A DNA stretch of 64,000 nucleotides, from NCBI GenBank assembly GCA_903921455.1, contig CAIXPZ010000013.1:22045-86044 (forward strand), read 5' to 3'. The position numbers and the translations under genes are program-made. This DNA comes from an uncultured Verrucomicrobia subdivision 3 bacterium. Lineage in GTDB: Bacteria; Verrucomicrobiota; Verrucomicrobiae; Limisphaerales; UBA11358. Each line of letters begins with the position of its first letter. The first letter of the stretch is position 1. Positions 24,932-34,413 of this stretch are shown piece by piece. Below the pieces are notes generated by a model. It did no database searches. It was given only the letters and a program-made list of their open reading frames with translations, and was not told the origin of the DNA.

Positions 24932-26278
24932 TCAACTCATGTTGATCTGACCGGACAGCGAGGCGCAACGCGGGATGGCCGAGGTGTCGAGGCCCAACAG
25001 CCGGCAGGCTTCGGCAGCCACGCGCACGGAATTATTACAGCTGCGCTCGTCGGGATAGACGTGGGCCATCGTCGCCAGATACAAGCGCCGGAGCGGCGTG
25101 CGGCCGGCGGGGACTTTCCGGGAAAAATTCAAGTCGCAGACGACCGCCGCCGTGCGGCTGGAAAACACCTGAATCCTCAAAATGTCCGCGTCCGCCAGGT
25201 CGGGATGGATTTTTTTCAGCCCGGCCAGCATCAGGTTCCGGGTCGCCTCCGGGGACATCGTCGCGAGCTCGTCGCTGGCGGCGAAGTAGCGGGATAAATA
25301 GACCAGATGCCGTCCCTGATACTCGCTGGCGGGGATGAGATTGGTGTGTTCGATGATGCCGCCGAAGGGAAACCCCGGATCGGCGATGTTCAGCCAGTAA
25401 GTCGAGGACAGCGGCCGGCTTAACTCCAGCACCGTGCACACCGCCCCGAAGTATTCAATCTGCCGCAACTGCGCGGCGTAATCGGCGGCCACCGGCTGGA
25501 GGAGTCCGGCCACCTGCGGGGTGGGGATGGTGAACAAGAAAGCGTCCGCCGTAAATTCGCCCGCGCCCGCCTGCAAAGAGGTCACGGCGCCGTTCTGCAC
25601 CGACACACTGCGGACGGCGGCGTCGGTGAGGAGGCGGACCCCGAGTTTTTCCAAGGCGCGCAGCAGCGCTGCCAACAGCACGTGCAGGCTTCCGTTCAGG
25701 TAGCCAAGTTTTTCCTGGCCGCCTTTTCGGGAATTAACCCGCTGCCGCAGCCGGCCGATCATCCACGCCAAGGGGATTTTGTCGGCGTAGGGACCGAATT
25801 TTACCCGCAGCAGCGGTTCCCAGAGCGACTCGGTGGCCTGGCGGCCGGCGTGGCGGTAAAACCAGTCCAGGGCGGGGACATTTTCGTGCGTCTGCCATTG
25901 AGCGGCGCGGGCAAGATACAGGCTGGTCAGCGCAAACCGCGCCTTGTCGCCCAAGCCCATCGGCTTGAACCGCAGCAGATCGGCGGGGGCGTTGAACGGA
26001 TAGTTGTGCCCGGCCCGATAAACCCCCATGGTCGCGCTCCGGAACTGCATCCGGTCTTCCATCCCCAATTCCCGCAGCAGCCAAAGCAGTTCCACATCCC
26101 GCGTGAAAGCGTGGTGATAAAAATGTTCCAGCCGGTTGCCGCCCACGGCAAAGGTGCCCAGCAGGCCGCCCATGCCCGGGGATGCTTCCAGAACGGTGAC
26201 GCGGACCCCCGCCCTGGCCGCGAGATAGGCCGCCGCCAGGCCGGTGATGCCGCCGCCGACCACAATCAGGCTTTTCAT
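24932..26278 (-). CDS. FAD-dependent oxidoreductase, protoporphyrinogen oxidase/UGM-like
   Basis: The 448-residue protein opens with a dinucleotide-binding motif VVGGGITGLAAAYLAARAG and the E-ending second strand VTVLEASPGMGGLLG, characteristic of the amine oxidase/UDP-galactopyranose mutase group. The segment LEHFYHHAFTRDVELL near residue 50 and DAFLFTIPTPQ near 240 fit the same group. It is the last gene of a minus-strand set with a GT-C-like protein, a GtrB-like transferase and GtrA, and its ATG overlaps the GtrA stop. Proteins of this kind often accompany GtrA/GtrB pairs in polysaccharide loci. A sugar-ring mutase or desaturation role is possible; I cannot choose. Confidence 0.85.
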   Translation of the reverse strand: MKSLIVVGGGITGLAAAYLAARAGVRVTVLEASPGMGGLLGTFAVGGNRLEHFYHHAFTRDVELLWLLRELGMEDRMQFRSATMGVYRAGHNYPFNAPADLLRFKPMGLGDKARFALTSLYLARAAQWQTHENVPALDWFYRHAGRQATESLWEPLLRVKFGPYADKIPLAWMIGRLRQRVNSRKGGQEKLGYLNGSLHVLLAALLRALEKLGVRLLTDAAVRSVSVQNGAVTSLQAGAGEFTADAFLFTIPTPQVAGLLQPVAADYAAQLRQIEYFGAVCTVLELSRPLSSTYWLNIADPGFPFGGIIEHTNLIPASEYQGRHLVYLSRYFAASDELATMSPEATRNLMLAGLKKIHPDLADADILRIQVFSSRTAAVVCDLNFSRKVPAGRTPLRRLYLATMAHVYPDERSCNNSVRVAAEACRLLGLDTSAIPRCASLSGQINMS

Positions 26279-26709
26279 TGTTTTATCGGGTGGCCAGCGG
26301 GGTTGGCCGCCGAGGACGCCGCCGGCCGGAAGGACAGCCAGCGGTTCAGGTTGTATTGGAGAAGCACGACAACGATCAGGGTGGCGAATTTGGCCAGGTA
26401 TTTATCGCAACCATAGCGGCCGATGAGCACGTGCAGCAAACCGGCGGAGGACAACCAGCCGAGGCCGGCGATGGTGAAAAAGCTCAACAGGCGCAGGGCG
26501 ATCTTATCGGTGACGCGAAAATTGAATTTCGCGTTGAGGAGGAACGAGAGCAGCGTGCCGCCGGCGTAGCCGACAGCGTTGGCGGCCTGATATTCGAGCA
26601 ACCGGCTTTTCACCAACAGCGAATAGACGCCGAAATCCAGCGAGACGCCGCTCGCGCCGATCACGCAGTAGAGGAGGAACTGTTTTTTGGAGCGCAGGAA
26701 ATGCTTCAC
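26275..26709 (-). CDS. GtrA family membrane protein
   Basis: This 144-residue protein has four hydrophobic helices and the GtrA family features QFLLYCVIGASGVSLDFGVYSLL at the N-terminus (cited here in parts: FLLYCVIGASG and LDFGVY) and AVGYAGGTLLSFLLNAKFNF around residues 40-62. GtrA proteins are thought to flip polyprenyl-phosphate sugars made by GtrB to the outer membrane face. It lies 9 bases after the GtrB-like gene and overlaps the flavoprotein start by 4 bases, so the set is one operon. Confidence 0.9.
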   Translation of the reverse strand: MKHFLRSKKQFLLYCVIGASGVSLDFGVYSLLVKSRLLEYQAANAVGYAGGTLLSFLLNAKFNFRVTDKIALRLLSFFTIAGLGWLSSAGLLHVLIGRYGCDKYLAKFATLIVVVLLQYNLNRWLSFRPAASSAANPAGHPIKQ

Positions 26710-26718
26710 GCGGCGAAA

Positions 26719-27690
26719 TTAGCTTTTTTCCGGCAAGCCAACGCCCGCGCTGTCGCGGACGATCCACAGCGGCCGGCCCTTGACCTCCTCGTAGATACGG
26801 CCGAGATACTCGCCGAGGATGCCGAGGCAGATGAGCTGCACGCCGCCAAGGAACAGGACGGAAATGACGATCGTCGGGAAGCCGGCGCCGGGCGCGAGGC
26901 CCAGCTTGGCAAATTGGGAGGAAAAAATTTTCTGCGCGAGCGTGAACAGGACGCCAAAGAAGGCCAGAGCGGACACCCCCAGCCCGAGATGGGTCGCCAG
27001 GCGCAGCGGCAGCGCGGAAAAGGAAAACAAGCCGTCGGCGGCGAGCTTGAGCAGCTTGCGCAGATTGTATTTCGGCTCGCCGGCGGCCCGCGCCGCACGC
27101 TCATACGGCACGCCGATCTGGCGGAAGCCCGCCCAGGCGCGCAGCCCGCGCACAAACCGGTTGCGTTCGGGCATGGCGTTGATGGCGGCCACGACGCGCC
27201 GGCTCATCAGGCAAAAATCCCCGGAGTCCAGCGGAATGTCAAAGGCCACCAGCCGCGCCATCAGCCGGTAAAAGGCCCAGTAGCAAATCCGTTTCAGCCA
27301 GCCTTCCTTGCGCTTCTGGCGGACGGCATACACCACGTCGTAGCCCTCCCGCCATTTTGCCAGCAGCCGGGCGATCTCCTCCGGCGGATCCTGCAGGTCG
27401 GCATCGATGATCACCACGGCGTCGCCGCTGGCGAAATGCAGGCCCGCGCTCACGGCGGTCTGGTGGCCGAAATTGCGGGCAAAGGCGACGCCGCGCCAGC
27501 GCGGATCCTCGGCGTGGCGGGCCTTAAGGAGTTCCCAGGTGCGGTCGCTAGACCCATCATCCACGCACACGACTTCATAGTCGGCATTCCAGGTGGCCGC
27601 GACGGCGCCCAGCCGTGCAAAGAGCCGGGGCAGCACGGCTTCCTCGTTGAAGCACGGAACGATGATGGAAATCTTCGCGGGACTCGCCAT
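26719..27690 (-). CDS. GtrB-like polyprenyl-phosphate glycosyltransferase
   Basis: The ATG at 27690 was chosen because SPAKISIIVPCFNEEAVLP is the standard N-terminus; the open frame extends upstream without family similarity. The 323-residue protein has the GT2 motifs VDDGSSDRTWE near residue 44 and IIDADLQDPPEE near 98, and two C-terminal membrane helices near 230-300. This is the GtrB/DPM1 layout for making a polyprenyl-phosphate sugar. It sits between a GT-C-like gene and GtrA, the classical three-part module for adding side branches to a surface polymer outside the cytoplasm. Confidence 0.92.
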   Translation of the reverse strand: MASPAKISIIVPCFNEEAVLPRLFARLGAVAATWNADYEVVCVDDGSSDRTWELLKARHAEDPRWRGVAFARNFGHQTAVSAGLHFASGDAVVIIDADLQDPPEEIARLLAKWREGYDVVYAVRQKRKEGWLKRICYWAFYRLMARLVAFDIPLDSGDFCLMSRRVVAAINAMPERNRFVRGLRAWAGFRQIGVPYERAARAAGEPKYNLRKLLKLAADGLFSFSALPLRLATHLGLGVSALAFFGVLFTLAQKIFSSQFAKLGLAPGAGFPTIVISVLFLGGVQLICLGILGEYLGRIYEEVKGRPLWIVRDSAGVGLPEKS

Positions 27691-27715
27691 TTGACTGCGG
27701 GTTGTATGCGCGTTG

Positions 27716-29374
27716 TTATTCCAGCGCAAGTCCAAATTGCTGGCCCGCTTGAGCGGCCGGCCCAGCCCCGTTGCCGGATTGGGCCGGGCGCGGCCGTATA
27801 TTCCGGTATATGTAGCATCCCGTGATATGGGGTTTGTAGCCGGTGGGATAGCGGGTTGTTTGGATCCACTGGTCGGGAACGCTGGCGACGAGCTCGAAAT
27901 CGCGCTGAAAGGCGGCGCCCTGCTCCGCCGTGAAGATCTGGCACCACTGCTCGTGGATGTTGCGGTCGGGGCCGGGAAAATCCGCCGCCGTCGGGTAGGG
28001 GGCCACCACCAGGTTGTAATCCCGCAAGTCCAGTTTTTCACCCCAAAACCACAGGGATTTATTGTGACCGGGGACTTGGTAATAATAGCCCGATCCGGCC
28101 AGCACACGGTCGCCGGGCTGAACCTGTTGCAAAATCAACCCGGCAATTTTTTCCTGGGTGGCCCGGTAAGGGAGCCCGAAATTTTCGGCCAGCGGAATAT
28201 AGGTCATGATCAGGCCGGGAGCAATGACCGCCGCGGCCGCGGCGAATCGCAGTCGTCCCGCCCAGCGCGGGGACATCCGCGGTTGCGCCCACCCCTTAAG
28301 TTCATCAAAAGCCAGGGCGAAAAGCAGGCAGATGACCGCCAGAAAGTGGACCGAATAGGCGATGGTATAGGGTTCAAAAGAACGGCAGGTCCAGATAAAC
28401 AGCAGCAGGCCGCCGGCGGCCAGAGTTTTCCACCGCCGGGGATACTGCAGCCTTTTCCAGCCCGCCGCCAGCAGGCCGGCAATAATGACCAAGGGAACCG
28501 CCGGATTTTTCCCCACCGTTAAGGTGATCAGCCGGATCGCCAGCTGCCCGAAATCCCGGGATAGATGATGTTTCAATTCCAGCATGAAGGAAAATTGCTG
28601 CTGCCACGCCGCCGGGGCGGCGAGGATTTGCGGCAGCCAGAGCAATGAAGCCGTCAGACCGCCCAAGCCGAAGAGCGTCAGCCACACCAGCAGCCGCCCC
28701 AGGTGGCGGGGTGATTCCAGCGCGGAGATTTGCCAGGTGATGACGATAACCGCCCAAAACACGCCACCAAATTGATGGGCCATGCCGCTCAAGCCGATCA
28801 GGAGGCCCGCGCCATAGGCCCGCCCGCCGGGCCGTTCATGCCCGACGCCGGGTTGGGTTGACCACCACAGGGCCAGCAGACCAAACGCCAGCGCCAGGAC
28901 ATCGGGCCGGCCGATATCACTTTCCGCGACCCGATTGGTGACAAAAACCAGGGCGGCGAGCAGGGCCGACGACGGGGTTGCCCAGCGCCGCATCATTAAA
29001 AGCAGAGATCCGGCGGCAAGCAGGAGAAACAGCCAGTCGGCCAGCCGGCGGGCGGCCGTGCTGGTGCCCGCCGCTTCAAAGATGGCCACGCGCAGATAAG
29101 CGGCCAGGGGGACGTTCAGAAAATAATGGCGGTCCAATCCCGGAACGCCTTTGGCCTCCAATTGCCGGGCCAGCCCAGGTGCCGCAAAGTGGCCGCTATT
29201 GACATAGTTCACGGCCGGCTCGGTATAGACCAATTCGTCAATCGAAGTGACCGACGGCGGATAGCCCTGTAACGCATAAATCAATCGCAACGCCAGAAAC
29301 AGCAGCAGCAGCCCCAGCAGCCATTTCTCTGAAGTCCCCCATGCGGGAGGGGGGGCGGTGGACGGATGATTCAT
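27716..29374 (-). CDS. GT-C family membrane glycosyltransferase (PMT/ArnT-like)
   Basis: The 552-residue protein has about 11-12 transmembrane helices and a large C-terminal soluble part. The first extracytoplasmic loop carries SIDELVYTEPAVNY with the D/E pair near residue 43, typical of PMT_2/ArnT enzymes that use polyprenyl-phosphate sugars. A second conserved-looking loop is SDIGRPDVLALAFG near residue 155. It starts the operon that continues with the GtrB-like transferase 25 bases downstream, GtrA and a flavoprotein. It is the probable outer-face transferase (GtrC position) of that module. Confidence 0.83.
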   Translation of the reverse strand: MNHPSTAPPPAWGTSEKWLLGLLLLFLALRLIYALQGYPPSVTSIDELVYTEPAVNYVNSGHFAAPGLARQLEAKGVPGLDRHYFLNVPLAAYLRVAIFEAAGTSTAARRLADWLFLLLAAGSLLLMMRRWATPSSALLAALVFVTNRVAESDIGRPDVLALAFGLLALWWSTQPGVGHERPGGRAYGAGLLIGLSGMAHQFGGVFWAVIVITWQISALESPRHLGRLLVWLTLFGLGGLTASLLWLPQILAAPAAWQQQFSFMLELKHHLSRDFGQLAIRLITLTVGKNPAVPLVIIAGLLAAGWKRLQYPRRWKTLAAGGLLLFIWTCRSFEPYTIAYSVHFLAVICLLFALAFDELKGWAQPRMSPRWAGRLRFAAAAAVIAPGLIMTYIPLAENFGLPYRATQEKIAGLILQQVQPGDRVLAGSGYYYQVPGHNKSLWFWGEKLDLRDYNLVVAPYPTAADFPGPDRNIHEQWCQIFTAEQGAAFQRDFELVASVPDQWIQTTRYPTGYKPHITGCYIYRNIRPRPAQSGNGAGPAAQAGQQFGLALE

Positions 29375-29582
29375 GAGCGGGTGAGGATGGATTAGGGAAG
29401 CATCGACGGCCGGCGGGAGTCACGGCCGCGCCGGAGCCGCACCGCTTCCTCGTCGAAGTCTGGGATGGTGACGGGGTGATTGGCCATGGCGCGCAGCGCG
29501 TAGTTAAAAGCTCAGCGGCCGGTCGGCGCAAGTCAAAATATCGGACCTGATTTTCAATCCCGGGGGGCGGGGCGATTGCGGT

Positions 29583-30656
29583 TCAGTTGGTTTTGGCGGC
29601 GGGGATTGGTGGCGTGACCCGCTGGGTCTCGGGCAGGCGGCCCAGCAGCCAGACGCGCAGCTTCGGGCGGCGGCCCAAACGGTCACCGATCCAACTGCTG
29701 ATCAGACAGAGAAATCCCGCGAGGAACGGCGCCCCCAGCCAGGAAAACCAGGGGGAACCCTTCGCGGGATGAATCATGGTGGTGAGGATTTCTATCAGAT
29801 AAGTTTGCAGGAGATAAATGTCGAGGCTTTGACGGCCCCAGGCAGATAGCCGCGCTGATTTTATCCGTTGGTAAATCCGGAACAGCAGCAGCGTAAACAG
29901 GGCGGAGATGACGGCCCCGGCCAAATAGCGCAAGGCGATGTTGGACCAGTTGGCCGGGGTTGGCCACATCCGGGTGGTATAAACATAGGTGTCAGTGGTC
30001 CACAACAAATAGCCGCCGAGGCTGGCCGCCATCAGCACGGCCAGCGCCGGCCAAGGCAGGGTGGCGGGCAGCCGGATTTGATCACCCTTGGCCAGCGCGT
30101 AGCCGAGACAGAAAAACGGGAACGTGTATTTGATGAGGTAAAGGTAGGCGCCCTCCGGAGCAAACAGCAGCGCCACCGACGTCACCGCAAATAGTTCCAG
30201 ACGGTCGAGCCGGAATTGTTTTAACCCCGAGACCACAACGGTGGAAAAAAACACCGCCCAGAGAAACCAGAAGCCGGGTTTGTAATAGACCAAAAATTGG
30301 CGGAAGGCGTGCCAGCCCCCGGCCAAGGTGTTCGTCTGCCAGACAAAAATCAAAAAGCGGGCAACCAGATACAGCAGTGGCCAGCATAGGGCGGGAATGA
30401 TGACCTGGCGGAATCGTCTCCCGACGCAGTGGCGCAGATCCGTGCGGGCAATGGCGCGGAACGACACATATCCGCTGACCGCCATGAACAGGACCATGTG
30501 GAACGTATAAATGGCCTTGAACAGCGGGTCGCGGTAGTAGCAGGCATCGCCCTGGCAGCCCACATACTGGATCAGGTGGCCCCAGACCACCAGAAAGATG
30601 AGCGCCCCCTTCAGAAAGTCGGCAAAATCATTGCGGATGGCAGTTGGCGTCGGCAC
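29583..30656 (-). CDS. Acyltransferase family 3 membrane protein
   Basis: This 357-residue protein is a second Acyltransferase_3 member. The N-terminal block is FADFLKGALIFLVVWGHLIQ with histidine near residue 27, followed by FHMVLFMAVSGYVSFRA near 52 and about ten helices in all. Family members acylate membrane-exposed sugars. A pair of cysteines in YVGCQGDACY near residue 35 could form a periplasmic disulfide. It lies between two GT-C-like genes on the minus strand with gaps of 100-200 bases, so it may have its own promoter. Substrate is unknown. Confidence 0.85.
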   Translation of the reverse strand: MPTPTAIRNDFADFLKGALIFLVVWGHLIQYVGCQGDACYYRDPLFKAIYTFHMVLFMAVSGYVSFRAIARTDLRHCVGRRFRQVIIPALCWPLLYLVARFLIFVWQTNTLAGGWHAFRQFLVYYKPGFWFLWAVFFSTVVVSGLKQFRLDRLELFAVTSVALLFAPEGAYLYLIKYTFPFFCLGYALAKGDQIRLPATLPWPALAVLMAASLGGYLLWTTDTYVYTTRMWPTPANWSNIALRYLAGAVISALFTLLLFRIYQRIKSARLSAWGRQSLDIYLLQTYLIEILTTMIHPAKGSPWFSWLGAPFLAGFLCLISSWIGDRLGRRPKLRVWLLGRLPETQRVTPPIPAAKTN

Positions 30657-30785
30657 GGCGCTCGGAAATCGGGATGAGGTTGTCTCGGGATGCGTTTGAC
30701 GGTCGGGGAAAAGTTAACCGGTAATACACCTGCCGGGCAAGCGCGGCTTTTCGCTCCCCGGGATTTCTTTCCGCCGGGCGGCCAT

Positions 30786-32360
30786 TCACCGCAGCAACCA
30801 GCGGGCGGCGGCGCTATCGGGGCGGCCCAGGTATTGCTCGGCGTTGAGATATCCGGTGGCGAGCCGGGTGTCCCCGGCGGCGGCGGCGGTCCGGCCCGGA
30901 TTGAGCGCCGGGTTATCCCCGCGCGGGGGTAAAGGCTCCTTCATTTCCGCCAGGGTCTGGAAACCAAACGTTCGCACCGTGGCGGCATAGGAATAATCAT
31001 AATGATTAGTGATCAGGTTCCACCACGGGCGGCCGAGGGGATATGCGGCGCCGATGAGCAGGCAGCCGATGAACAGCAGGAACAGCGGTCGTTTGAGCGA
31101 GAAAGCATCGCTTTGCAGGCACCGGACCGCGCACAGGGCGGCCACCACCAGGGCGGGCGTCCCGGCCTGCAACCGCTGGTCGCCGCTGTGGCCGAACTTC
31201 CAGAGCGGGAGCAGCACCAGCAGACCGGCGGCCAGGAGAAACAGGGGGCGCCATTCGCCCAGCATGCGGTATTTCCGGTCAATGAGGAATAGCACCAGGA
31301 CCGGGCTTAATTCCAAGGCGACAAACAGGAGGTAGAATATCAGCCATTTTCCGCCGGGGGCGAAATTCCAAAGGAAGCCGTGATCTTCCAATGCCAGATG
31401 ACCCTGATAATAAACCCCCAGGATGGCCAGCAGGCTGCCGCCGCCCACGAGGTTGATGCCGCTGAAATAAGCCCGCCACGGCACGCGCCGGATCGCGGCC
31501 AGCGGGATCAGCAGCAACCCGATGCAGGGAATCGGGCTCCAGAACAGGCACGCGCCCCAGACAAAAACCGCCCCCCGCGGGTCTTTTTTGATCCAGAGCA
31601 TTTCATAAAACAGCGCCAGCCCCAGCAAGCCCGGCATCCCGTGTTGGGGCTGATATTGCAGCTTGGTGAAGAAATCGTAATAACTATGATACAGGCCCAG
31701 CTCACGCAGGGTGTTCTGCACCGCGATGTAATCCAGCCAGCCGGGAATGCCGGCGCGCTTCAGCGCCAGCAGCCCGATGTTGGTCGCGGCAAACAGCAGA
31801 AAAATCACGAGGGTTGTCTTCGGCGACCGGGTGAATGCGGCAACCCAATAAAAAAACAAGGCCACCCCGGCAAACATCCACAAAAAAGTGAGGGCCGGCA
31901 TCGCGGCATCGCCCAGAAGGCGCCCGCCCAACGCCGGGGGCAGGAAGAATCCCAAGCCATAACAGAGATAACTGTTGTGGCCATCCGGCTGGGGATACGT
32001 CACCGGCCAGGCCAGATGCACCAGGTCGTGATAGAGCAGGTTGTTTCTGAGATAATCAGATACCTGCGGCACGAAGCCGCCCGCCCCGGCCAGCAGCGTC
32101 CAGAAAAACGCCAGCGCCAGGACGAACATCAGATCCCGGCGACCCAGACCCGCCCGCGGTTCCGAGCCCGGAGTGACCGGCGGCGGCTGTTGCCGCACCA
32201 GCCAAGCCGCACAAAATAATACCACAGCCGCCGCCGGGAGCCCCAGCCACGGGCGCACCCAGGTGGTCAGAAAAATCAGGGCGGGCAGAACCAGATACGC
32301 CAGCGTGAGCGGGAAGAACCAGGGATGGAGTTTCGGGGGTTGAGCAGTGCTGGCAGCCAT
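30786..32360 (-). CDS. Polytopic membrane protein, possibly GT-C-like
   Basis: The 524-residue protein is hydrophobic with about 11 likely helices. I do not recognise a defined family. An early periplasmic loop (QVSDYLRNNLLYHDLVHLAW near residues 85-104) with the acidic and histidine residues, and the YLCYGLGFFLPPALG stretch after it, resemble the loop-1 region of GT-C transferases, and the locus context supports an envelope polysaccharide role. The C-terminal 70 residues are polar. A plain hypothetical membrane protein is the safe call. Confidence 0.7.
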   Translation of the reverse strand: MAASTAQPPKLHPWFFPLTLAYLVLPALIFLTTWVRPWLGLPAAAVVLFCAAWLVRQQPPPVTPGSEPRAGLGRRDLMFVLALAFFWTLLAGAGGFVPQVSDYLRNNLLYHDLVHLAWPVTYPQPDGHNSYLCYGLGFFLPPALGGRLLGDAAMPALTFLWMFAGVALFFYWVAAFTRSPKTTLVIFLLFAATNIGLLALKRAGIPGWLDYIAVQNTLRELGLYHSYYDFFTKLQYQPQHGMPGLLGLALFYEMLWIKKDPRGAVFVWGACLFWSPIPCIGLLLIPLAAIRRVPWRAYFSGINLVGGGSLLAILGVYYQGHLALEDHGFLWNFAPGGKWLIFYLLFVALELSPVLVLFLIDRKYRMLGEWRPLFLLAAGLLVLLPLWKFGHSGDQRLQAGTPALVVAALCAVRCLQSDAFSLKRPLFLLFIGCLLIGAAYPLGRPWWNLITNHYDYSYAATVRTFGFQTLAEMKEPLPPRGDNPALNPGRTAAAAGDTRLATGYLNAEQYLGRPDSAAARWLLR

Positions 32361-32469
32361 GGTGATGAATGTAAAATAGTGCCAAAGGCGACGGCGAAAC
32401 AGCGTAACGGGTTGCCAGCCCTTGGCAATGCAATTGCAGCCGGGGAGCGCGGCAGCGCCCGCGGCATAC

Positions 32470-32575
32470 CAGGAAGGGAGAGTTGCCCACGGTGACCAAG
32501 GCTATAGGCGGTGGGCATTGGGCGGTGGGCGAGGGAACAAAGTGGATGGAAGATAGAAGTTGGGAGATGGCAGTT
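32470..32575 (+). repeat. Intergenic repeat pair, copy 2
   Basis: This matches 24778-24890 in the same orientation: AGGAAGGGAGAG, GGCTATAGGC, GGGCGGTGGGCGAGGG and GATGGAAGATAGAAGTT. It lies in the 323-base gap between two divergently transcribed membrane-protein genes. The rest of that gap (32361-32469 and 32576-32683) shows no gene. Confidence 0.7.
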
Positions 32576-32683
32576 GGTAACTCCGCCAGGAATGACCGGA
32601 TTCCGGTTGCCTTGGTCGGGGACGGCGGGTTAAATTGAGCGCGTGTTTTTTGACCCCGCCCTAATCTGTTTTTGATTTGAGCC

Positions 32684-34231
32684 ATGATGACGAACCCCGC
32701 TGCCGCCATGCGCCTGCTGATCACGTATGTGATCTGCATTCCGGTGGCGGGTTTTCTGGGGTATCTGCTGACCGACCCGATGGATTACAGCACCATGGGT
32801 TTTATCGGGATCATCGCCGCGCTGCTCATCTCGCCGATTTTTATCCGATGGCACTATCCCATGATGATATTCGGCCTGAACTGTCCGATGATCATGTTTT
32901 TTATCTTCACCCGGCCCCCGCTATGGGAGGTGATGGCGGTGATCACGTTGACGATCTCGCTCGTGGAGCGGGCCTTGAGCAGCGAGCGGCGGTTTATCAG
33001 CGTGCCCAGCCTGACCTGGCCGCTGTTCTATATCGCAGCGATGACCTATATGACCGCCGAGCTGACCGGCGGCATCAGTCTGCACATGCTGGGCGGGAGC
33101 GGGGGCGGGGGGCGCAAATACCTCATCGTTTTTTTTGGCATCGCGGCTTACTTTGCCCTGACCAGCCGGGTCATCCCCAAGGAACACCGGAAACTTTTCA
33201 TCTGCCTCTATTTTTTATCCGCTCTGCCGGCCTTTGTCAGCGATCTCTTTCCCTTCCTGCCCAAGCCCTTCAGCTACATCAACCTGTTTTTTCCCCCCTC
33301 CGGCGCCGGCGGTGGAGCGGAGGGATCCGTTGAACTGGGCACCACGCGGCTGGGGGCTTGCGCCACGACGGCCGGTGTCTTGGCCAATTTCATGCTGGTG
33401 CGCTACGGACTGCGCGGGGTTTTTACCGGCGGCAGCGTGTTCCGCGTGCCCCTGTTTCTGGGTCTGTTGCTGCTGACGATGTTGGGCGGATTTCGCAATG
33501 TGATTTTTTTCTATGCGATGGCGATCCCCCTGCTGTTTTTTCTGGAAAAGTTGTATAAAACCTCCCTCCTATTCGGGTTCATCATCGGTGGATTGCTGTG
33601 CGGGAGCCTGCTGGTGCCCTTTGGTCCGCATTTACCCTACACGTTTCAGCGCAGCTTGTCCTTCATTCCACTGGTCCATTGGGATGCGAGTGCCAAATAC
33701 TCCGCCGAGGACAGCACTCGCTGGCGCTTGGAAATGTGGGCCCAGCTTTGGCCCCGGGTGCCCAGCTATCTGCTGCTGGGCAAGGGCTGCTCCCTATCCG
33801 AGGAAGATTTTCAGAGTATGGGCTCCGGAGCGTTCGCCGGCACCGGCGCTCAAATGGATGCCAGCCAGACATCGCTGGCGATTTCCGGCGATTATCACAG
33901 TGGACCCCTTTCCACCCTCATTCCGTTTGGCCTCTGGGGCGGCATCGGCATCCTCTGGCTCATGGCCGCCAGCACGCGGGTCATTTATCGAAATTACCGC
34001 TATGGGGATCCGGAGTTGCGCACCGTGAACGCCTTTCTGCTGGCAGGTCAATTAAGTCATGTGATCGGCTTCTTTTTCATATTTGGCGCCTTTGTTAACG
34101 ATGTCGGCACCTTTGCCATGACGGCGGGCTTCAGCATCGCCTTGAATCAGGGCGTCTGTGGACCCAAACCGGCACCGGCCGTGGTGCAGCGCTTCAAACC
34201 GGCTTTGGTGGGCACTCCCCAACCCGTGTAG
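32684..34231 (+). CDS. O-antigen polymerase/ligase-like membrane protein (Wzy/WaaL type)
   Basis: The 515-residue protein has about 11-12 transmembrane segments and the general layout of the O-antigen polymerase/ligase superfamily. The large loop contains STRWRLEMWAQLWPRVPSYL (near residue 340), then LLGKGCSL and the SGDYHSGPLSTLIPFGLWGG stretch near 405, which matches the family pattern of R-x-x-x-W, a G-x-G and an H-x-x-x-L motif. It would join repeat units or ligate glycan at the periplasmic face. It is the only clear candidate for this step in the window. A hairpin with a T-run follows about 180 bases after the stop. Confidence 0.8.
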   Translation: MMTNPAAAMRLLITYVICIPVAGFLGYLLTDPMDYSTMGFIGIIAALLISPIFIRWHYPMMIFGLNCPMIMFFIFTRPPLWEVMAVITLTISLVERALSSERRFISVPSLTWPLFYIAAMTYMTAELTGGISLHMLGGSGGGGRKYLIVFFGIAAYFALTSRVIPKEHRKLFICLYFLSALPAFVSDLFPFLPKPFSYINLFFPPSGAGGGAEGSVELGTTRLGACATTAGVLANFMLVRYGLRGVFTGGSVFRVPLFLGLLLLTMLGGFRNVIFFYAMAIPLLFFLEKLYKTSLLFGFIIGGLLCGSLLVPFGPHLPYTFQRSLSFIPLVHWDASAKYSAEDSTRWRLEMWAQLWPRVPSYLLLGKGCSLSEEDFQSMGSGAFAGTGAQMDASQTSLAISGDYHSGPLSTLIPFGLWGGIGILWLMAASTRVIYRNYRYGDPELRTVNAFLLAGQLSHVIGFFFIFGAFVNDVGTFAMTAGFSIALNQGVCGPKPAPAVVQRFKPALVGTPQPV

Positions 34232-34295
34232 CGAAAGGCTGGAAAGCGGATGGTGAACCGCGTTGTGCGCATATCCCGAATGAACCTAACTTCAG

Positions 34296-34340
34296 CAGTT
34301 GAAACCGCGAACCATGCGAAATATGCGAAAAGAAATAGGC
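34296..34340. repeat. Fragment of the long dispersed repeat
   Basis: AGTTGAAACCGCGAACCATG and the GCGAAATATGCG that follows match internal parts of the long repeats at 6057, 14911 and 15961 (GTTGAAACCGCGAAATACGC). Only about 45 bases remain. It lies in the 445-base gap between the polymerase-like gene and the GT9 gene. Confidence 0.5.
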
Positions 34341-34413
34341 TTATCCAGTTGACCAACATTCTGGGTAGGGCGCGTCACTCCGTGTGCGCCGCCATTTGTC
34401 AACCGACGCATCC

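Noticed and set aside
29397..29490. Minus-strand 31-codon frame reading MANHPVTIPDFDEEAVRLR
   Set aside because: It looks protein-like and could be a gene remnant between the GT-C and acyltransferase genes, but it is very short, has no recognisable family and no coupling to a neighbour.
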